Source of the DNA: a virus | DNA length: 34,443 nucleotides | Strand: one strand, 5' to 3' | Virus record (IMG/VR): IMGVR_UViG_3300042868_002043 | Coordinates: 1-34,443 of that record | Shown: positions 1 to 7,830 of the stretch, piece by piece | How positions within the stretch are numbered: the stretch's first letter is position 1 | Layout: each line of letters begins with the position of its first letter | Notes under the pieces: model-generated | What the model saw: only the letters and a program-made list of their open reading frames with translations | Database searches by the model: none | What the model was told of the DNA's origin: nothing | Program-made: the position numbers and the translations under genes

Positions 1-99
1 AGCAATTTGCATCAGGCGGGTTGCGCCTGCAAATACCTGTCCACCTATTAGGTTTACAGGCTTTAGACCGTAAGGGGCCGAGACTGTAGGATAAGCCAT
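1..99 (-). CDS. Virion-type protein, N-terminal 33 residues only (runs off left edge)
   Basis: An ATG at 99 reading leftward follows a good Shine-Dalgarno sequence (AGGAG, complement near 105-110) and stays open to the window edge. The visible peptide begins MAYPTVSAPYGLKPVNL and continues with a GGQVFAGATR segment. Short proteins with an N-terminal 'PYGL(K/R)PV..(I/L)GG' pattern recur after the scaffold gene in environmental phages. From position, directly downstream of portal, scaffold and a small virion gene, it could be the major capsid protein or a capsid-associated protein. The fragment is too short to decide. Confidence 0.7.
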   Translation of the reverse strand, partial: MAYPTVSAPYGLKPVNLIGGQVFAGATRLMQIA

Positions 100-115
100 A
101 AAAGACTCCTAAAAT

Positions 116-589
116 TTAAGTACCAGAACCGAAAGTAACCTTAGTTTTTCTCTCTGAGAAGAGAGGCATCCTAGGATCATTTTCACGAAGGAAATTGTTA
201 TCCACCGAGTCAATCTGAGACTTATTTTGCTTGTCGTAATAATCGGCACGCTGCTTTAAGAACTCTTCAGGAATACGGCACAATAACAACCCACCAATTT
301 CAATGCTGCCTTTAAAGCGGCCTTCAACGGTGGCGTGCATCATAAGCTCGGGATAATCTTCTGCTTTGCAGGGTTCATATCCTTCACGTAACTTAGAAGA
401 AATATTACTAGGATCAGCTTGGCCCATCGTACTAATGCGAACGTATCTATGCTTCCAACCGGGACGGTCTTCGGGCATAGGTAACGTCTCAGGCGGACGC
501 CACGCTTCAGGGCGTTGAGTCACTGCACGAGTATCTAGCTCACGAGCTAAACGATTTTGAGTCTTTCCAGACGTTAAAGCTTGATCCAT
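116..589 (-). CDS. Conserved virion-module protein of unknown function (157 aa)
   Basis: This soluble 157-residue protein has no signal peptide or membrane segment. It is preceded by a purine-rich ribosome site (AGAAGAGGTG) and its start meets the end of the scaffold gene at 589. Recognisable blocks are RPEAWRPPETLP near residue 26, an aromatic/arginine stretch (KHRYVRIST), KAEDYPELM, and IEIGGLLLCRIPEEF followed by DNNFLRENDPRMPLF near the C-terminus. The same block order is familiar from proteins beside portal and scaffold genes in environmental phage genomes, where no function has been assigned. Its place between scaffold and the presumed capsid gene suggests a head-associated role, which is inference. 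Confidence 0.8.
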   Translation of the reverse strand: MDQALTSGKTQNRLARELDTRAVTQRPEAWRPPETLPMPEDRPGWKHRYVRISTMGQADPSNISSKLREGYEPCKAEDYPELMMHATVEGRFKGSIEIGGLLLCRIPEEFLKQRADYYDKQNKSQIDSVDNNFLRENDPRMPLFSERKTKVTFGSGT

Positions 590-1593
590 TATTCACCTCT
601 TCTTAGTTGAGCAACCTGTTTAGCGTATTCTTCCAAAGGAACCCCAAGACGGCGAGCAATCGCTGCTTCGGATGCCTTCAGCCTAATACGATTAGGCGGA
701 GTGCTACGGGAGGCGGGTGCCACCACGTTAGCGGGCTTTGTTGCACGGCGCGGAGGTTCATCCTCGTAAGCCGGTTCTGATGCCTTTTTCGAAGGGGCGT
801 CATCTTCATAGCTCTGAGCACCGTCATAGTACTCAGGGAATCGTCGACGCATTGTAGCGTCTACTCGTTTGTAGTACTCATCACTACCCACAAAGTTAGC
901 ACCGTGTTCCTTTGCCAGCTTTTGATGCAACCCGAGGGCGGATGCTGTCATTTCAGGATCGGTGCCAAACCAAGTGTTTTTCTGCATCCAACTTTCATCT
1001 TTTGGAGTAACAGAAGGTTGATTTGTACTACGTTGTTGTATTTGTACATCATTTTCTTGAACTTGTAAAGGCTTCATGTTCTGAACTTTATCTAAATTCA
1101 GCGTTGCCCGCGAAACTTCTGCCTGTGCTTCTACTACGGCATCGGAATCTCCAGACTCATAAGCCTCTTTATATCGTTTCTTAGCATTGTCAAATTCCAT
1201 CTCTGCGGAACTCTTTGACTGCTCAATGTACGCCCTTGACCCAAGCGACACTTGTTCTTGTAGCTTGCGGTTTTGATCCCACAACTGCTTAGCCAGCTTC
1301 TCAGCCGCTTCGCGTTCACGCAGTGCTTCTTCTTTAGCGCGGCGTTCATCGTGATATCCACGTGTAAATTTCTTTAGGCGTAGTTGAACTTTTTCGTCGT
1401 ACTCGGATAGTTCATCTTCCGTTGGGTCTTCAGGTGGTGTTTCGTCGGGCTTACGGCCACGATCCCTACGAGGCGTGTCATTTTCAATTTCTACTTCAAA
1501 CCCGCCATCATCTTCTACTTCGGGTTTACCCTTAGCTTCTTCCTCTGTTTCATGAGGAAACTTAAAGTCATCTTTTAACTCAGTTTGTGCCAT
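589..1593 (-). CDS. Probable head scaffolding protein
   Basis: The 334-residue protein has the composition of a phage scaffold. The first 70 residues are very acidic and proline-rich (EEEAKGKPEVEDDGG; DETPPEDPTEDELSEYDEKV). A long, charged, probably coiled-coil helix follows at about residues 70-175 (RRAKEEALREREAAEKLAKQ). The C-terminal third is basic and low-complexity, and scaffolds commonly bind coat protein with a basic C-terminus. The ribosome site GGAGTAACAC precedes the ATG at 1593. It lies downstream of portal and upstream of the presumed capsid gene, the usual place for a scaffold. It could instead be another internal head protein, because the call rests on composition and position rather than a conserved motif. 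Confidence 0.7.
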   Translation of the reverse strand: MAQTELKDDFKFPHETEEEAKGKPEVEDDGGFEVEIENDTPRRDRGRKPDETPPEDPTEDELSEYDEKVQLRLKKFTRGYHDERRAKEEALREREAAEKLAKQLWDQNRKLQEQVSLGSRAYIEQSKSSAEMEFDNAKKRYKEAYESGDSDAVVEAQAEVSRATLNLDKVQNMKPLQVQENDVQIQQRSTNQPSVTPKDESWMQKNTWFGTDPEMTASALGLHQKLAKEHGANFVGSDEYYKRVDATMRRRFPEYYDGAQSYEDDAPSKKASEPAYEDEPPRRATKPANVVAPASRSTPPNRIRLKASEAAIARRLGVPLEEYAKQVAQLRRGE

Positions 1594-1603
1594 GTGTTAC
1601 TCC

Positions 1604-2014
1604 TTATGCTGCACGTGTAATTCCACGGGGGTCTTCCACAACTGCTTCAACCGAATCATCATTGAGGATACGGAATTCACGGCCATGGATCTTCAGACGG
1701 GTGCCTGAATTTGGTCGGCAGATGATGAAATCACCTTCCTTGCAACTCGGGCCGCTGGGGAACCGAGTGGTATCTTTGTAGCAGTCAGGCCCAAGCTTGA
1801 CGACAAATAGAACAGGAGTAAGTACTTCCTCAAAATGCATAGATTGGCTGGATTTAATAATTCCAACTTCACTCTCTGCATACTCTTGCATAGCTTCAGG
1901 CACCACACACAAAATATGAAATGTACGTGGGTCAGGCAACTGCTTAGCTTTGTCTTCGGCTGGTTTGTTAAGAATGCCAGACAAGTCCACGGCAGCGACG
2001 TTAAATTCAGTCAT
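1604..2014 (-). CDS. GroES-like co-chaperonin
   Basis: The 136-residue protein matches the Cpn10/GroES beta-barrel pattern in its second half. It has LFVVKLGPDCYKD, FPSGPSCKEGDFIIC, a basic turn (NSGTRLKIHGREFRIL) and NDDSVEAVVEDP, which parallel the GroES 'VVAVGPG...VKVGDKVLF...G.E..IL.E.DILAVIE' framework. Phage co-chaperonins such as T4 gp31 pair with host GroEL to fold the capsid protein. The segment at about residues 40-65 would hold the mobile loop that touches GroEL. I chose the ATG at 2014 (MTEFNVAAV) because GGAG precedes it. A longer reading from 2044 adds ten residues without a clear ribosome site. It overlaps the upstream small gene by 8 bases. Confidence 0.8.
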   Translation of the reverse strand: MTEFNVAAVDLSGILNKPAEDKAKQLPDPRTFHILCVVPEAMQEYAESEVGIIKSSQSMHFEEVLTPVLFVVKLGPDCYKDTTRFPSGPSCKEGDFIICRPNSGTRLKIHGREFRILNDDSVEAVVEDPRGITRAA

Positions 2015-2204
2015 CAGATTTCTCCATTTTTTGCACGAGGTCATTAATAATGTTTTCTGCTAGGTTAAGACCTCGGATTACCCCACAGATACTTCGATAC
2101 TCTTCTATGTCAGCGGCTCTGCCGTTGGCAAGATGAAAAGCTTGCTCCGCTCTAAGTCGTTCTATCTCGTTAGCGATATGCGCCAATAGCTTGTAGTCGT
2201 TCAA
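2007..2204 (-). CDS. Small helical protein downstream of portal (TTG start)
   Basis: The 65-residue protein is mostly helical, with heptad-like leucines and charged residues (ANEIERLRAEQAFHL; IINDLVQKMEKSDD). The start is TTG at 2204, one of the few non-ATG starts here. It is supported by a strong upstream purine run (GAGGGAGAGA) and by overlap with the portal TGA stop (TTGA junction), a typical translational coupling arrangement. A small gene with an 'EYR..CG.I.GL..AE..I.DLV..M' pattern often follows the portal gene in environmental phages, with no known function. A head or connector accessory role is inferred from position only. Confidence 0.75.
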   Translation of the reverse strand: MNDYKLLAHIANEIERLRAEQAFHLANGRAADIEEYRSICGVIRGLNLAENIINDLVQKMEKSDD

Positions 2205-4690
2205 TCTCTCTCCCTCTTAGGTTTTTGGGACGTTCTTTGTGCCGCTTGCACAGCCATCTGAGCGCGGTTCTTGGCGATATCAACGCCAATTTTGGTACCC
2301 TCAATAAGCTGTTGCTTCTCGAGTTTGTCTTTTGCAGCGGCTGCGCTTGCACCAACTTGCATAGCCGCAATTTCTTTTTGAGCCGCAATACGTGACTCTT
2401 CAATCTTGAGTTGGTCAGCTTTAGCTGCCGCATCAATCTGTTGTTTTTGCTGTTTAAGCTGCAACTCTTGCATCTTGATTTGCAACTCTTGCTGTTGCAT
2501 TTGGATGAGGGGGTCTTGCATTTGCTGCTGTATTTGCTGCTGCGCGGCTTGCGATTGAGCTTGCTGAGTCATACGAGTTGACGCTTGTGCAGCCAGTTGT
2601 GCAACTTGTGCAGCAACCTCGGGAGCCATGTTCTTTTCTTGCTCCTCTGTTGGTAACAACAAACCAACTGTTTGCTCAACCTCTTTGCGATATGCGTACG
2701 CCAAGTGCTCGTTGATGTGCGCCATCATTGCCGCAGTAAGTGCTTGACCTTGCGGTGTCTGCCCAACTAAACCCATGATCTTAGGGTTCTGCAGCATGCT
2801 TGTGTGCACTGCAATATGAGCTTGGTGATCCTGCTCAATAAACGCTTTAACAGGTTTGCCTGTCAGCACATTCTGGTTCTCTTGCACTGGGTCTGTAGCT
2901 TTAGCATCATCCTCAATCGGGATAAGTTTTGCTGCATTCTTAATGCCCAACACCTCAATCATCTGGCGGTGTAAAAGTGGCAAGTTGTACAGTTGCGGTG
3001 CTGTTTGTGCAAGTTGAAGTGCGGCTTGGTATTGCACAATCTTCTGCGCCATTGTTGCAGCGTTTGGATCGCTCACAGGAATCACAGCAACCATATCGTA
3101 GTCAGACTTCTTAGCACGACGTGAACCATCGACTGGATCGTAGTCATACTCTTCTGGTGTGTAGTCAGCAATGATGGCTTTCAAGAGGCGGAACTCTTGA
3201 CGCATCGAGTAGTGCATACGTGCTTGCACTGCACCCATCACTTTCAACGTACGCTCAAGAATAGCCAGTGTTGTACCTACGGGTGCTTGCGCACTCATGT
3301 CACTGACGTTCATGTCTCCTGCGGATGCAAACTGCCTACCCTCTTGCACAATGTTCTGGAACAAGGCAAAGAGAACCTGACTGGGTTCTTTGTACGGCAG
3401 AGGCAAGATATTGTCTCTAATTGAACCACTGGGTACGTCGACATCACGAAACTCTCCCGGTGCGATAGGCGTGTCGTCGCCCTTGACTCGGAGTCCTCTG
3501 GACTTGAGGCCACCCGGTAAGTTAGATAGCGTACCTGCATCAACGAGCTGCCTGATGAGCATGGTCGCGCTCTTTGCATATCCGCCGATAAGGTGAATGA
3601 GACCATATCCATAGAATCCAAACCCCGGTATATATTGGTAATGTACAAAGTGCTGGCGCTTGATGTGCAACTCATCATCTTCATACCAATTGCGACGAAT
3701 GGCAAGAATCTTAGTTGTCGCTTTCTCAACAGTCACAACATACGGCAGTGCTATGCCCGTCTTTTCACCATCTTTGTCCTCGTGCTCATAGCCTTCTAAG
3801 TCAAGGTCAACGTGCATCTCAAGTATGCGGAACCTCTCATCCTGCAGTGCTGACATGCCTGTTTCTTCAGCTTTCTGCTTCTCAATATCATCAAGCTCAC
3901 CGGACGGCTCACCTAAGTCTACGTCGCTGTAAAACCCAGCTTCTTGCAGTTTAAGAATCTCATTTTCAGTCTTACGCATCACGTGCGTAACGCGCTCGGC
4001 ACGCTCTAAATTAGACGCGCCATAAGGAACAACAATGTCTTCTGCTGGGATGAACATCGCAACTTGACGTCCAATGCTCGGGTCGTAGTAGACCTTCTTA
4101 AACGCGGAGCCTGACAGAGGTAGATTCCACAATAACTTCTCATGCTCTGGACGATACTCAACCATCACCTCAGTGAGCTGGTAGTTCATGTCTTCTCTTA
4201 CGCGAGCAGATGCTTCTTCTTTAATAGGAGTATCCTTACCCAAGATCTGCGTCTTCACAGGGCCTGCAGCGGGGAACGTCTCCATAATTCCCTCGGACTG
4301 AAAGCGCACAACAGACTCAGTCAACATGGGGTGGAACACACCACAAGCACCGGCCCATGGCTCTGTTCTTTCCTCATACTTAAGACCCAGTAGCTTCAAG
4401 CCTTCAACGTAGGTTCTAATCCAATCTTTACGGTCGTTGATATCCTTGTCAAAGTCAGCAACTAACTCACCACCAAGAGAATTAAGCGCACTGTCAGACA
4501 TGAAGTCAGCAAGGTTGGCATCAAAGTCTTCATCGTCTTCTTTTTCTGGGCTGAGTTCAATCTCAATATCACCCATATTAATGCGCACGCCTTCAGGGTC
4601 TTCAATCTCAATCTCTATCGGGGGAGCCATGTCTTCTTCGATACCAAGAGGGGCTGCGTACAAACCTCTGTCCATAGAACTTGTTGCCAT
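2201..4690 (-). CDS. Portal protein (head-tail connector), large form
   Basis: The 829-residue protein lies directly after the large terminase gene and has the length of large podovirus-type portals such as that of P22. The N-terminus is acidic (about residues 20-65). The core contains WAGACGVFHPML, a stretch beginning LLWNLPLSGSAFKKVYYDP and a GFGFYGYGLIHLIGG segment, which agree with the portal stem and wing regions as I know them. The last 130 residues are strongly glutamine-rich with heptad character (QQQIQQQMQDPLIQMQQQEL), consistent with the C-terminal coiled-coil barrel of P22-like portals. The portal dodecamer is the DNA channel and the docking site for terminase. The family identification is strong from position and length, but I cannot name the exact Pfam family. 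Confidence 0.85.
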   Translation of the reverse strand: MATSSMDRGLYAAPLGIEEDMAPPIEIEIEDPEGVRINMGDIEIELSPEKEDDEDFDANLADFMSDSALNSLGGELVADFDKDINDRKDWIRTYVEGLKLLGLKYEERTEPWAGACGVFHPMLTESVVRFQSEGIMETFPAAGPVKTQILGKDTPIKEEASARVREDMNYQLTEVMVEYRPEHEKLLWNLPLSGSAFKKVYYDPSIGRQVAMFIPAEDIVVPYGASNLERAERVTHVMRKTENEILKLQEAGFYSDVDLGEPSGELDDIEKQKAEETGMSALQDERFRILEMHVDLDLEGYEHEDKDGEKTGIALPYVVTVEKATTKILAIRRNWYEDDELHIKRQHFVHYQYIPGFGFYGYGLIHLIGGYAKSATMLIRQLVDAGTLSNLPGGLKSRGLRVKGDDTPIAPGEFRDVDVPSGSIRDNILPLPYKEPSQVLFALFQNIVQEGRQFASAGDMNVSDMSAQAPVGTTLAILERTLKVMGAVQARMHYSMRQEFRLLKAIIADYTPEEYDYDPVDGSRRAKKSDYDMVAVIPVSDPNAATMAQKIVQYQAALQLAQTAPQLYNLPLLHRQMIEVLGIKNAAKLIPIEDDAKATDPVQENQNVLTGKPVKAFIEQDHQAHIAVHTSMLQNPKIMGLVGQTPQGQALTAAMMAHINEHLAYAYRKEVEQTVGLLLPTEEQEKNMAPEVAAQVAQLAAQASTRMTQQAQSQAAQQQIQQQMQDPLIQMQQQELQIKMQELQLKQQKQQIDAAAKADQLKIEESRIAAQKEIAAMQVGASAAAAKDKLEKQQLIEGTKIGVDIAKNRAQMAVQAAQRTSQKPKRERD

Positions 4691-4699
4691 TTTTAATCC

Positions 4700-6220
4700 T
4701 TAAACTGTATAGAACCGCTCGCGGCGGTTGCCTTTAAACCATTTAATCTCTTCGGGCTCATCGCTTGGTAAACGCAAGAACCCACCCTGACGAAAGCGCA
4801 TCAGCGCTAAAGTTGTTGCGTCAACCAAGTCATCATGCTCGCCTGACGGAAATGCTGCAACCTCGTCCACTAACTCTTCTGCCCAGCGGGTTTGCGGAAC
4901 CCATACTTTTCCACTTGCAATTATGTCTGAGACTGAGTTTAAACGGGCAATTTTGTCTTGCCCCTTACTAGGCGTGTACTCCTGCACTGGTATGCCCATC
5001 GCTCTTAAGTCATATATAAGAGGCGCACCAGACGCCTTCTTCTCCACAATCAGCGAGTCAGGCTCGTACTCGTTGTACTCCCTCATGACATCTCGTTTAA
5101 GGTCTGGGAACTCAACCCGCTTCTTATACGTGTTGAGAAGAATGATGTTGGGCGCAAAGTTGTCCTCTTCACAATTGAAGATACCCCACGTCGTGCCTGC
5201 GGAATAGTCAGCACGCTGGGTTTTCTCAAACGCCGTGTCCCACGACTGGAGGATGTAGTCACAGACAGGAGGATCGTCTTTTTCCCACCACTTCCACCAA
5301 TCGCGCTTAACAATCGCGCTCTCGTTACCCACAGGATTCTGCTGATACTGCGCTTGCCACTTGGAATTGGGAAGTTCTTCACGAAGGGCTTCCAGCTCAG
5401 CCAAACTCCAAAATTGCGGCCACAGCGGATTACCTGAAGGAAGGATCGCGGGAAATTCAATGACTTCCCACTCTTCACCACTGCGTTGTGCTGCACTTTT
5501 TAGTACCTGTCCTGTTAAATCTCGTTGCGCCCAGCGTGTCATAACTACAACAATAGCTCCGCCCGGCTGCAAACGCTGACGGGGGCCTGATGTATACCAC
5601 TCATACACCTTGTCATACACTTCTGGGTTGCTTGCTGCCATTGCAGCCTCTTGTTCTGAGTGCGGATCGTCAATAATGAGCACATCTGCGCCCTTACCGG
5701 TCACTGTACCGCCCACACCAATCGCAAAATAGTCACCACCCTTGCTGGTATTCCACCTTCCGGCTGCTTTTGAGTCTTGTTGTAGCGCTAAATTAGGGAA
5801 AATACTACTATAGACCTCAGAATCCACCAAATTTCGCACTTTTCGACCAAATCCGACCGCTAATTCGCCCGTATTAGACGCCTGAATGACTTTTTTATGT
5901 GGAAACTTACCCAAAAACCAAGCCGGAAGCAAGTAAGAAGCAAACTCAGACTTAGTATGACGGGGAGGCATATTAATAATAAGCCGCTTACAAGTACCAT
6001 TTGCCACACGTTCAAAGGCATCCGCCATTCTCTTGTGGTGTGCGCCTGAAATGAATGTGGGCCATACTCGTTCAACAAACTTGATGAATTTTTCTTGGCA
6101 TAGTTCACGGTCTTTGAGTTTCTCGAGTTTAACAAGTGAAGCCTCTAGCACGCGCAGGTCAGCTTCCGACAACTTGCCGGTGTTTATCGCCGCTTCTATG
6201 TCTTTAAGCGTCAGGCTCAT
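4700..6220 (-). CDS. terL: Terminase large subunit (packaging ATPase and nuclease)
   Basis: The 506-residue protein has both terminase domains. The ATPase part has a deviant Walker A MPPRHTKS (residues 84-91), Walker B LIIDDPHS (181-188) and a coupling motif VVVMTRW (224-230). The RNase H-like nuclease part has Asp in SWDTAF (about 328), Glu in IVEKKASG (about 393) and the terminal pair in EHDDLVDA (about 463-464). It cuts concatemeric DNA and drives it through the portal into the prohead. Its ATG overlaps the terS stop (ATGA at 6217-6220), so the two subunits are translationally coupled, and portal follows after 9 bases. The length is normal and no key residue is missing. Confidence 0.95.
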   Translation of the reverse strand: MSLTLKDIEAAINTGKLSEADLRVLEASLVKLEKLKDRELCQEKFIKFVERVWPTFISGAHHKRMADAFERVANGTCKRLIINMPPRHTKSEFASYLLPAWFLGKFPHKKVIQASNTGELAVGFGRKVRNLVDSEVYSSIFPNLALQQDSKAAGRWNTSKGGDYFAIGVGGTVTGKGADVLIIDDPHSEQEAAMAASNPEVYDKVYEWYTSGPRQRLQPGGAIVVVMTRWAQRDLTGQVLKSAAQRSGEEWEVIEFPAILPSGNPLWPQFWSLAELEALREELPNSKWQAQYQQNPVGNESAIVKRDWWKWWEKDDPPVCDYILQSWDTAFEKTQRADYSAGTTWGIFNCEEDNFAPNIILLNTYKKRVEFPDLKRDVMREYNEYEPDSLIVEKKASGAPLIYDLRAMGIPVQEYTPSKGQDKIARLNSVSDIIASGKVWVPQTRWAEELVDEVAAFPSGEHDDLVDATTLALMRFRQGGFLRLPSDEPEEIKWFKGNRRERFYTV

Positions 6221-6807
6221 TCAGCCTCGTCCTTTTCAGGTACGTCTTGGCGGGTATCTTCTGCTGGGCCTAGGTGCGTATCCAGATCATCTAAGGGCGT
6301 TACATCTGTTATGTCTGCATTCATGAGCCGCTTGATGCGCTCTTTAATAGAGTCCTCAAGTCCCTTGCTTGTAGTGTGGTGCACAGTAATCTCACTGCGC
6401 TCAGTAAACAGACCAATGTCGGAATGTTTGCCAAGAAGCTCAAGGGCTTTGATCTCAATCTTGGGATCGCCGCAGTCAGTCATCTTGACTAGCTTATTAG
6501 TAATGAATGTGCGGGCCTGCTGGATGTCCGCAAACGCTTGGAAGTCAAACGTTTTAATTAATACTGAAGCCGCCTTCGCCTCCGCAGGTACTGTTATGTG
6601 CTTAGGTGTAGCCGGTTTATCGGTACCGTTGAATAACTCCGCAGTTTTATGCAGGTCTTTATCTTCGTAGTCAAGGCCGGGGCCGAGCTTGTCGATTAGG
6701 TTTGAGGTATTTACAGCGATGGCAATGCCGTCCTTGTGAGTCTTAGGCTGCTCATCGGACATATCGAACGGTAACGGATGTTCCGTTGTTGGCTGAATTT
6801 CAATCAT
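6217..6807 (-). CDS. Probable terminase small subunit
   Basis: The 196-residue protein sits directly upstream of terL and overlaps its start. The C-terminal half has the helical signature often seen in small terminases of environmental phages: IKALELLGKHSDIGLFTERSE followed by VHHTTS and a charged KERIKRLM helix. The N-terminus is acidic and probably disordered. It would recognise viral DNA and load TerL. The start is ATG at 6807; a longer reading from a TTG at 6849 would begin inside the proposed promoter. The ribosome site is weak, so the start is the least certain part. It is the first gene of the leftward late operon. Confidence 0.75.
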   Translation of the reverse strand: MIEIQPTTEHPLPFDMSDEQPKTHKDGIAIAVNTSNLIDKLGPGLDYEDKDLHKTAELFNGTDKPATPKHITVPAEAKAASVLIKTFDFQAFADIQQARTFITNKLVKMTDCGDPKIEIKALELLGKHSDIGLFTERSEITVHHTTSKGLEDSIKERIKRLMNADITDVTPLDDLDTHLGPAEDTRQDVPEKDEAE

Positions 6808-6837
6808 AGGCACCGAGTAGTTATCGGGAATGCCCGA

Positions 6838-6867
6838 AATGTAACACAAACTTTAAAATTTTTGCAA
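6838..6867 (-). promoter_or_regulatory. Candidate late promoter for terS operon
   Basis: On the minus strand TTGCAA (6862-6867) and TACATT (6838-6843) are 18 bases apart, and TGT directly before the -10 gives an extended -10. Transcription would start near 6831 with a short leader to the terS ATG at 6807. The match is moderate and no other minus-strand candidate is clearly better. Confidence 0.4.
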
Positions 6868-6983
6868 AATTTTTTTTGACTGCCCGATTTATTTTGCACC
6901 GGGGGGTGTTTGGGTGAAGAGCTTTGTAGCATTGTGGTACAGAAAACATAAGGGGGAGGGGGGATTTTTAATTTAGCTGTTCG

Positions 6984-6998
6984 ACAGTGCAACACTGT
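6984..6998. repeat. Inverted repeat ACAGTG-CAA-CACTGT
   Basis: Perfect 6-bp arms around three bases lie in the middle of the divergent control region. The size and spacing suit a dimeric helix-turn-helix operator. It is unrelated in sequence to the 14-bp palindrome family. Confidence 0.5.
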
Positions 6999-7063
6999 GT
7001 GTATAGGATCACGGGACTCCTATGTGTTAAATCTGGGGTGTGGGGTGTCGGTGTCGGCAAAAT

Positions 7064-7077
7064 CTAACATTTGTTAG
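7064..7077 (-). repeat. 14-bp palindrome, reversed exact copy
   Basis: Reads CTAACATTTGTTAG on the plus strand, the exact complement of the consensus. It is the leftmost member of the family and lies about 37 bases upstream of the proposed early promoter -35. Confidence 0.9.
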
Positions 7078-7113
7078 CCCTTATCCCCCCTATTTATTTT
7101 GTTTATTTATTAC

Positions 7114-7141
7114 TTGCTATTATTTTGCACCACGTTATAAT
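7114..7141 (+). promoter_or_regulatory. Candidate early promoter upstream of the first rightward gene
   Basis: TTGCTA (7114-7119) and a perfect TATAAT (7136-7141) are separated by 16 bases. Transcription would start near 7148, giving a leader of about 80 bases before the ATG at 7230. Confidence 0.55.
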
Positions 7142-7180
7142 AGACCCATGGCAACGAAAAAAGCTTTGTTGTTATGCTTA

Positions 7181-7209
7181 GGTAGCTAGCGGGTTTTTCC
7201 AAAGCTACC
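7181..7209 (+). promoter_or_regulatory. Leader hairpin before the first early gene
   Basis: GGTAGCT (7181-7187) pairs with AGCTACC (7203-7209) around a 15-base loop. A half palindrome (ATGTTAG, 7210-7216) and the ribosome site follow at once. It may affect translation of the gene at 7230; no U-tract follows, so it is not a terminator. Confidence 0.4.
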
Positions 7210-7229
7210 ATGTTAGAAAAGGTTAGATT

Positions 7230-7766
7230 ATGTCTACTCAAGTTATTTCGTCTCCCGCCGTTGACACCGGCATTTTATCCATCGCACGCAATGCACTGGT
7301 TGAGGGTGTAACTAAAACCGGTGTTGTAATTGAGAACTACTCAAGTGCTATTGCATCGGTATTCGATCGCAAGGATACCAACGGCAACGTCATTGCAAAA
7401 TGGTATGACCTAGACGGCAAAGAAGCAAAGGGTATCAAGTTAGAGAAATCATTATTCGCTAACACCCTAATGGATCGTGATCCTAAGTTCATCAAGTCTA
7501 TTGATGCCGATGGAAAGCGTACACATACGGCAACAGTTGACACCTACTGGATGCGCGTGAAGATCGCTAGCGGATACGTGCCAAAGGGTAAACTCAAAGG
7601 TTCAAATGACGTTGACGCAAAAACGGCAACAGAATTGAAGACCATGATAAACCGGATTCTAGGTGCGGAAGAAGCCGGACAAGAGTGCCACGCTAGCACT
7701 ATTCTAGAAAACCTTAAGAACAGCTACTTTGTTCTTACTGGTGAAGCTTACAACGCCAACAAGTAA
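7230..7766 (+). CDS. Early protein of unknown function (178 aa)
   Basis: First gene of the rightward operon. The ATG at 7230 follows a leader (GTTAGAAAAGGTTAGATT) closely similar to the leader of the gene at 8947. The 178-residue protein is soluble with no membrane segment or cysteine cluster apart from one Cys near the C-terminus. It includes SVFDRKDTNGNVIAKWYDLDG and LFANTLMDRDPKFIKSIDADGKR, which look like beta-hairpin turns, and ends AYNANK. I do not recognise the family. As the promoter-proximal gene it could be a highly expressed early protein. A stable hairpin follows it at 7777-7800. Confidence 0.75.
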   Translation: MSTQVISSPAVDTGILSIARNALVEGVTKTGVVIENYSSAIASVFDRKDTNGNVIAKWYDLDGKEAKGIKLEKSLFANTLMDRDPKFIKSIDADGKRTHTATVDTYWMRVKIASGYVPKGKLKGSNDVDAKTATELKTMINRILGAEEAGQECHASTILENLKNSYFVLTGEAYNANK

Positions 7767-7776
7767 GTAAACGACG

Positions 7777-7800
7777 GAACCTAGGGGAAACCCTAGGTTC
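7777..7800 (+). promoter_or_regulatory. Stable GNRA-capped hairpin between genes
   Basis: GAACCTAGGG (7777-7786) and CCCTAGGTTC (7791-7800) form a perfect 10-bp stem closed by a GAAA tetraloop. There is no T-tract; a 14-bp palindrome follows directly. An mRNA-stabilising 3' end, processing site or attenuator is more likely than an intrinsic terminator. Confidence 0.7.
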
Positions 7801-7813
7801 TAACAAATGTTAG
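7800..7813 (+). repeat. 14-bp palindrome, exact copy
   Basis: Exact consensus directly after the hairpin and 17 bases before the ATG at 7831. Its internal ATG (7807) is in frame with that gene. Confidence 0.95.
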
Positions 7814-7830
7814 ATTTTAAGGGGAACAAA

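Larger units (their letters stand above)
6808..7229. promoter_or_regulatory. Divergent intergenic control region
   Basis: This 422-base gene-free stretch separates the leftward late operon from the rightward early operon. It holds a candidate minus-strand promoter, an A/T-rich patch near 6850-6880, three G-rich tracts (6901-6918, 6953-6963, 7034-7057), an inverted repeat at 6984-6998, one reversed copy of the 14-bp palindrome at 7064-7077, a candidate plus-strand promoter at 7114-7141 and a leader hairpin at 7181-7209. The 11-mer TATTTTGCACC occurs at 6890-6900 and again at 7121-7131, next to the candidate early promoter. The layout is that of a phage early/late switch. Confidence 0.7.

Noticed and set aside
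7807-7830. Palindrome ATG as start of the CxxC protein
   Set aside because: No ribosome site upstream, while AAGGGG lies at ideal distance before ATG 7831, where the conserved sequence also begins.
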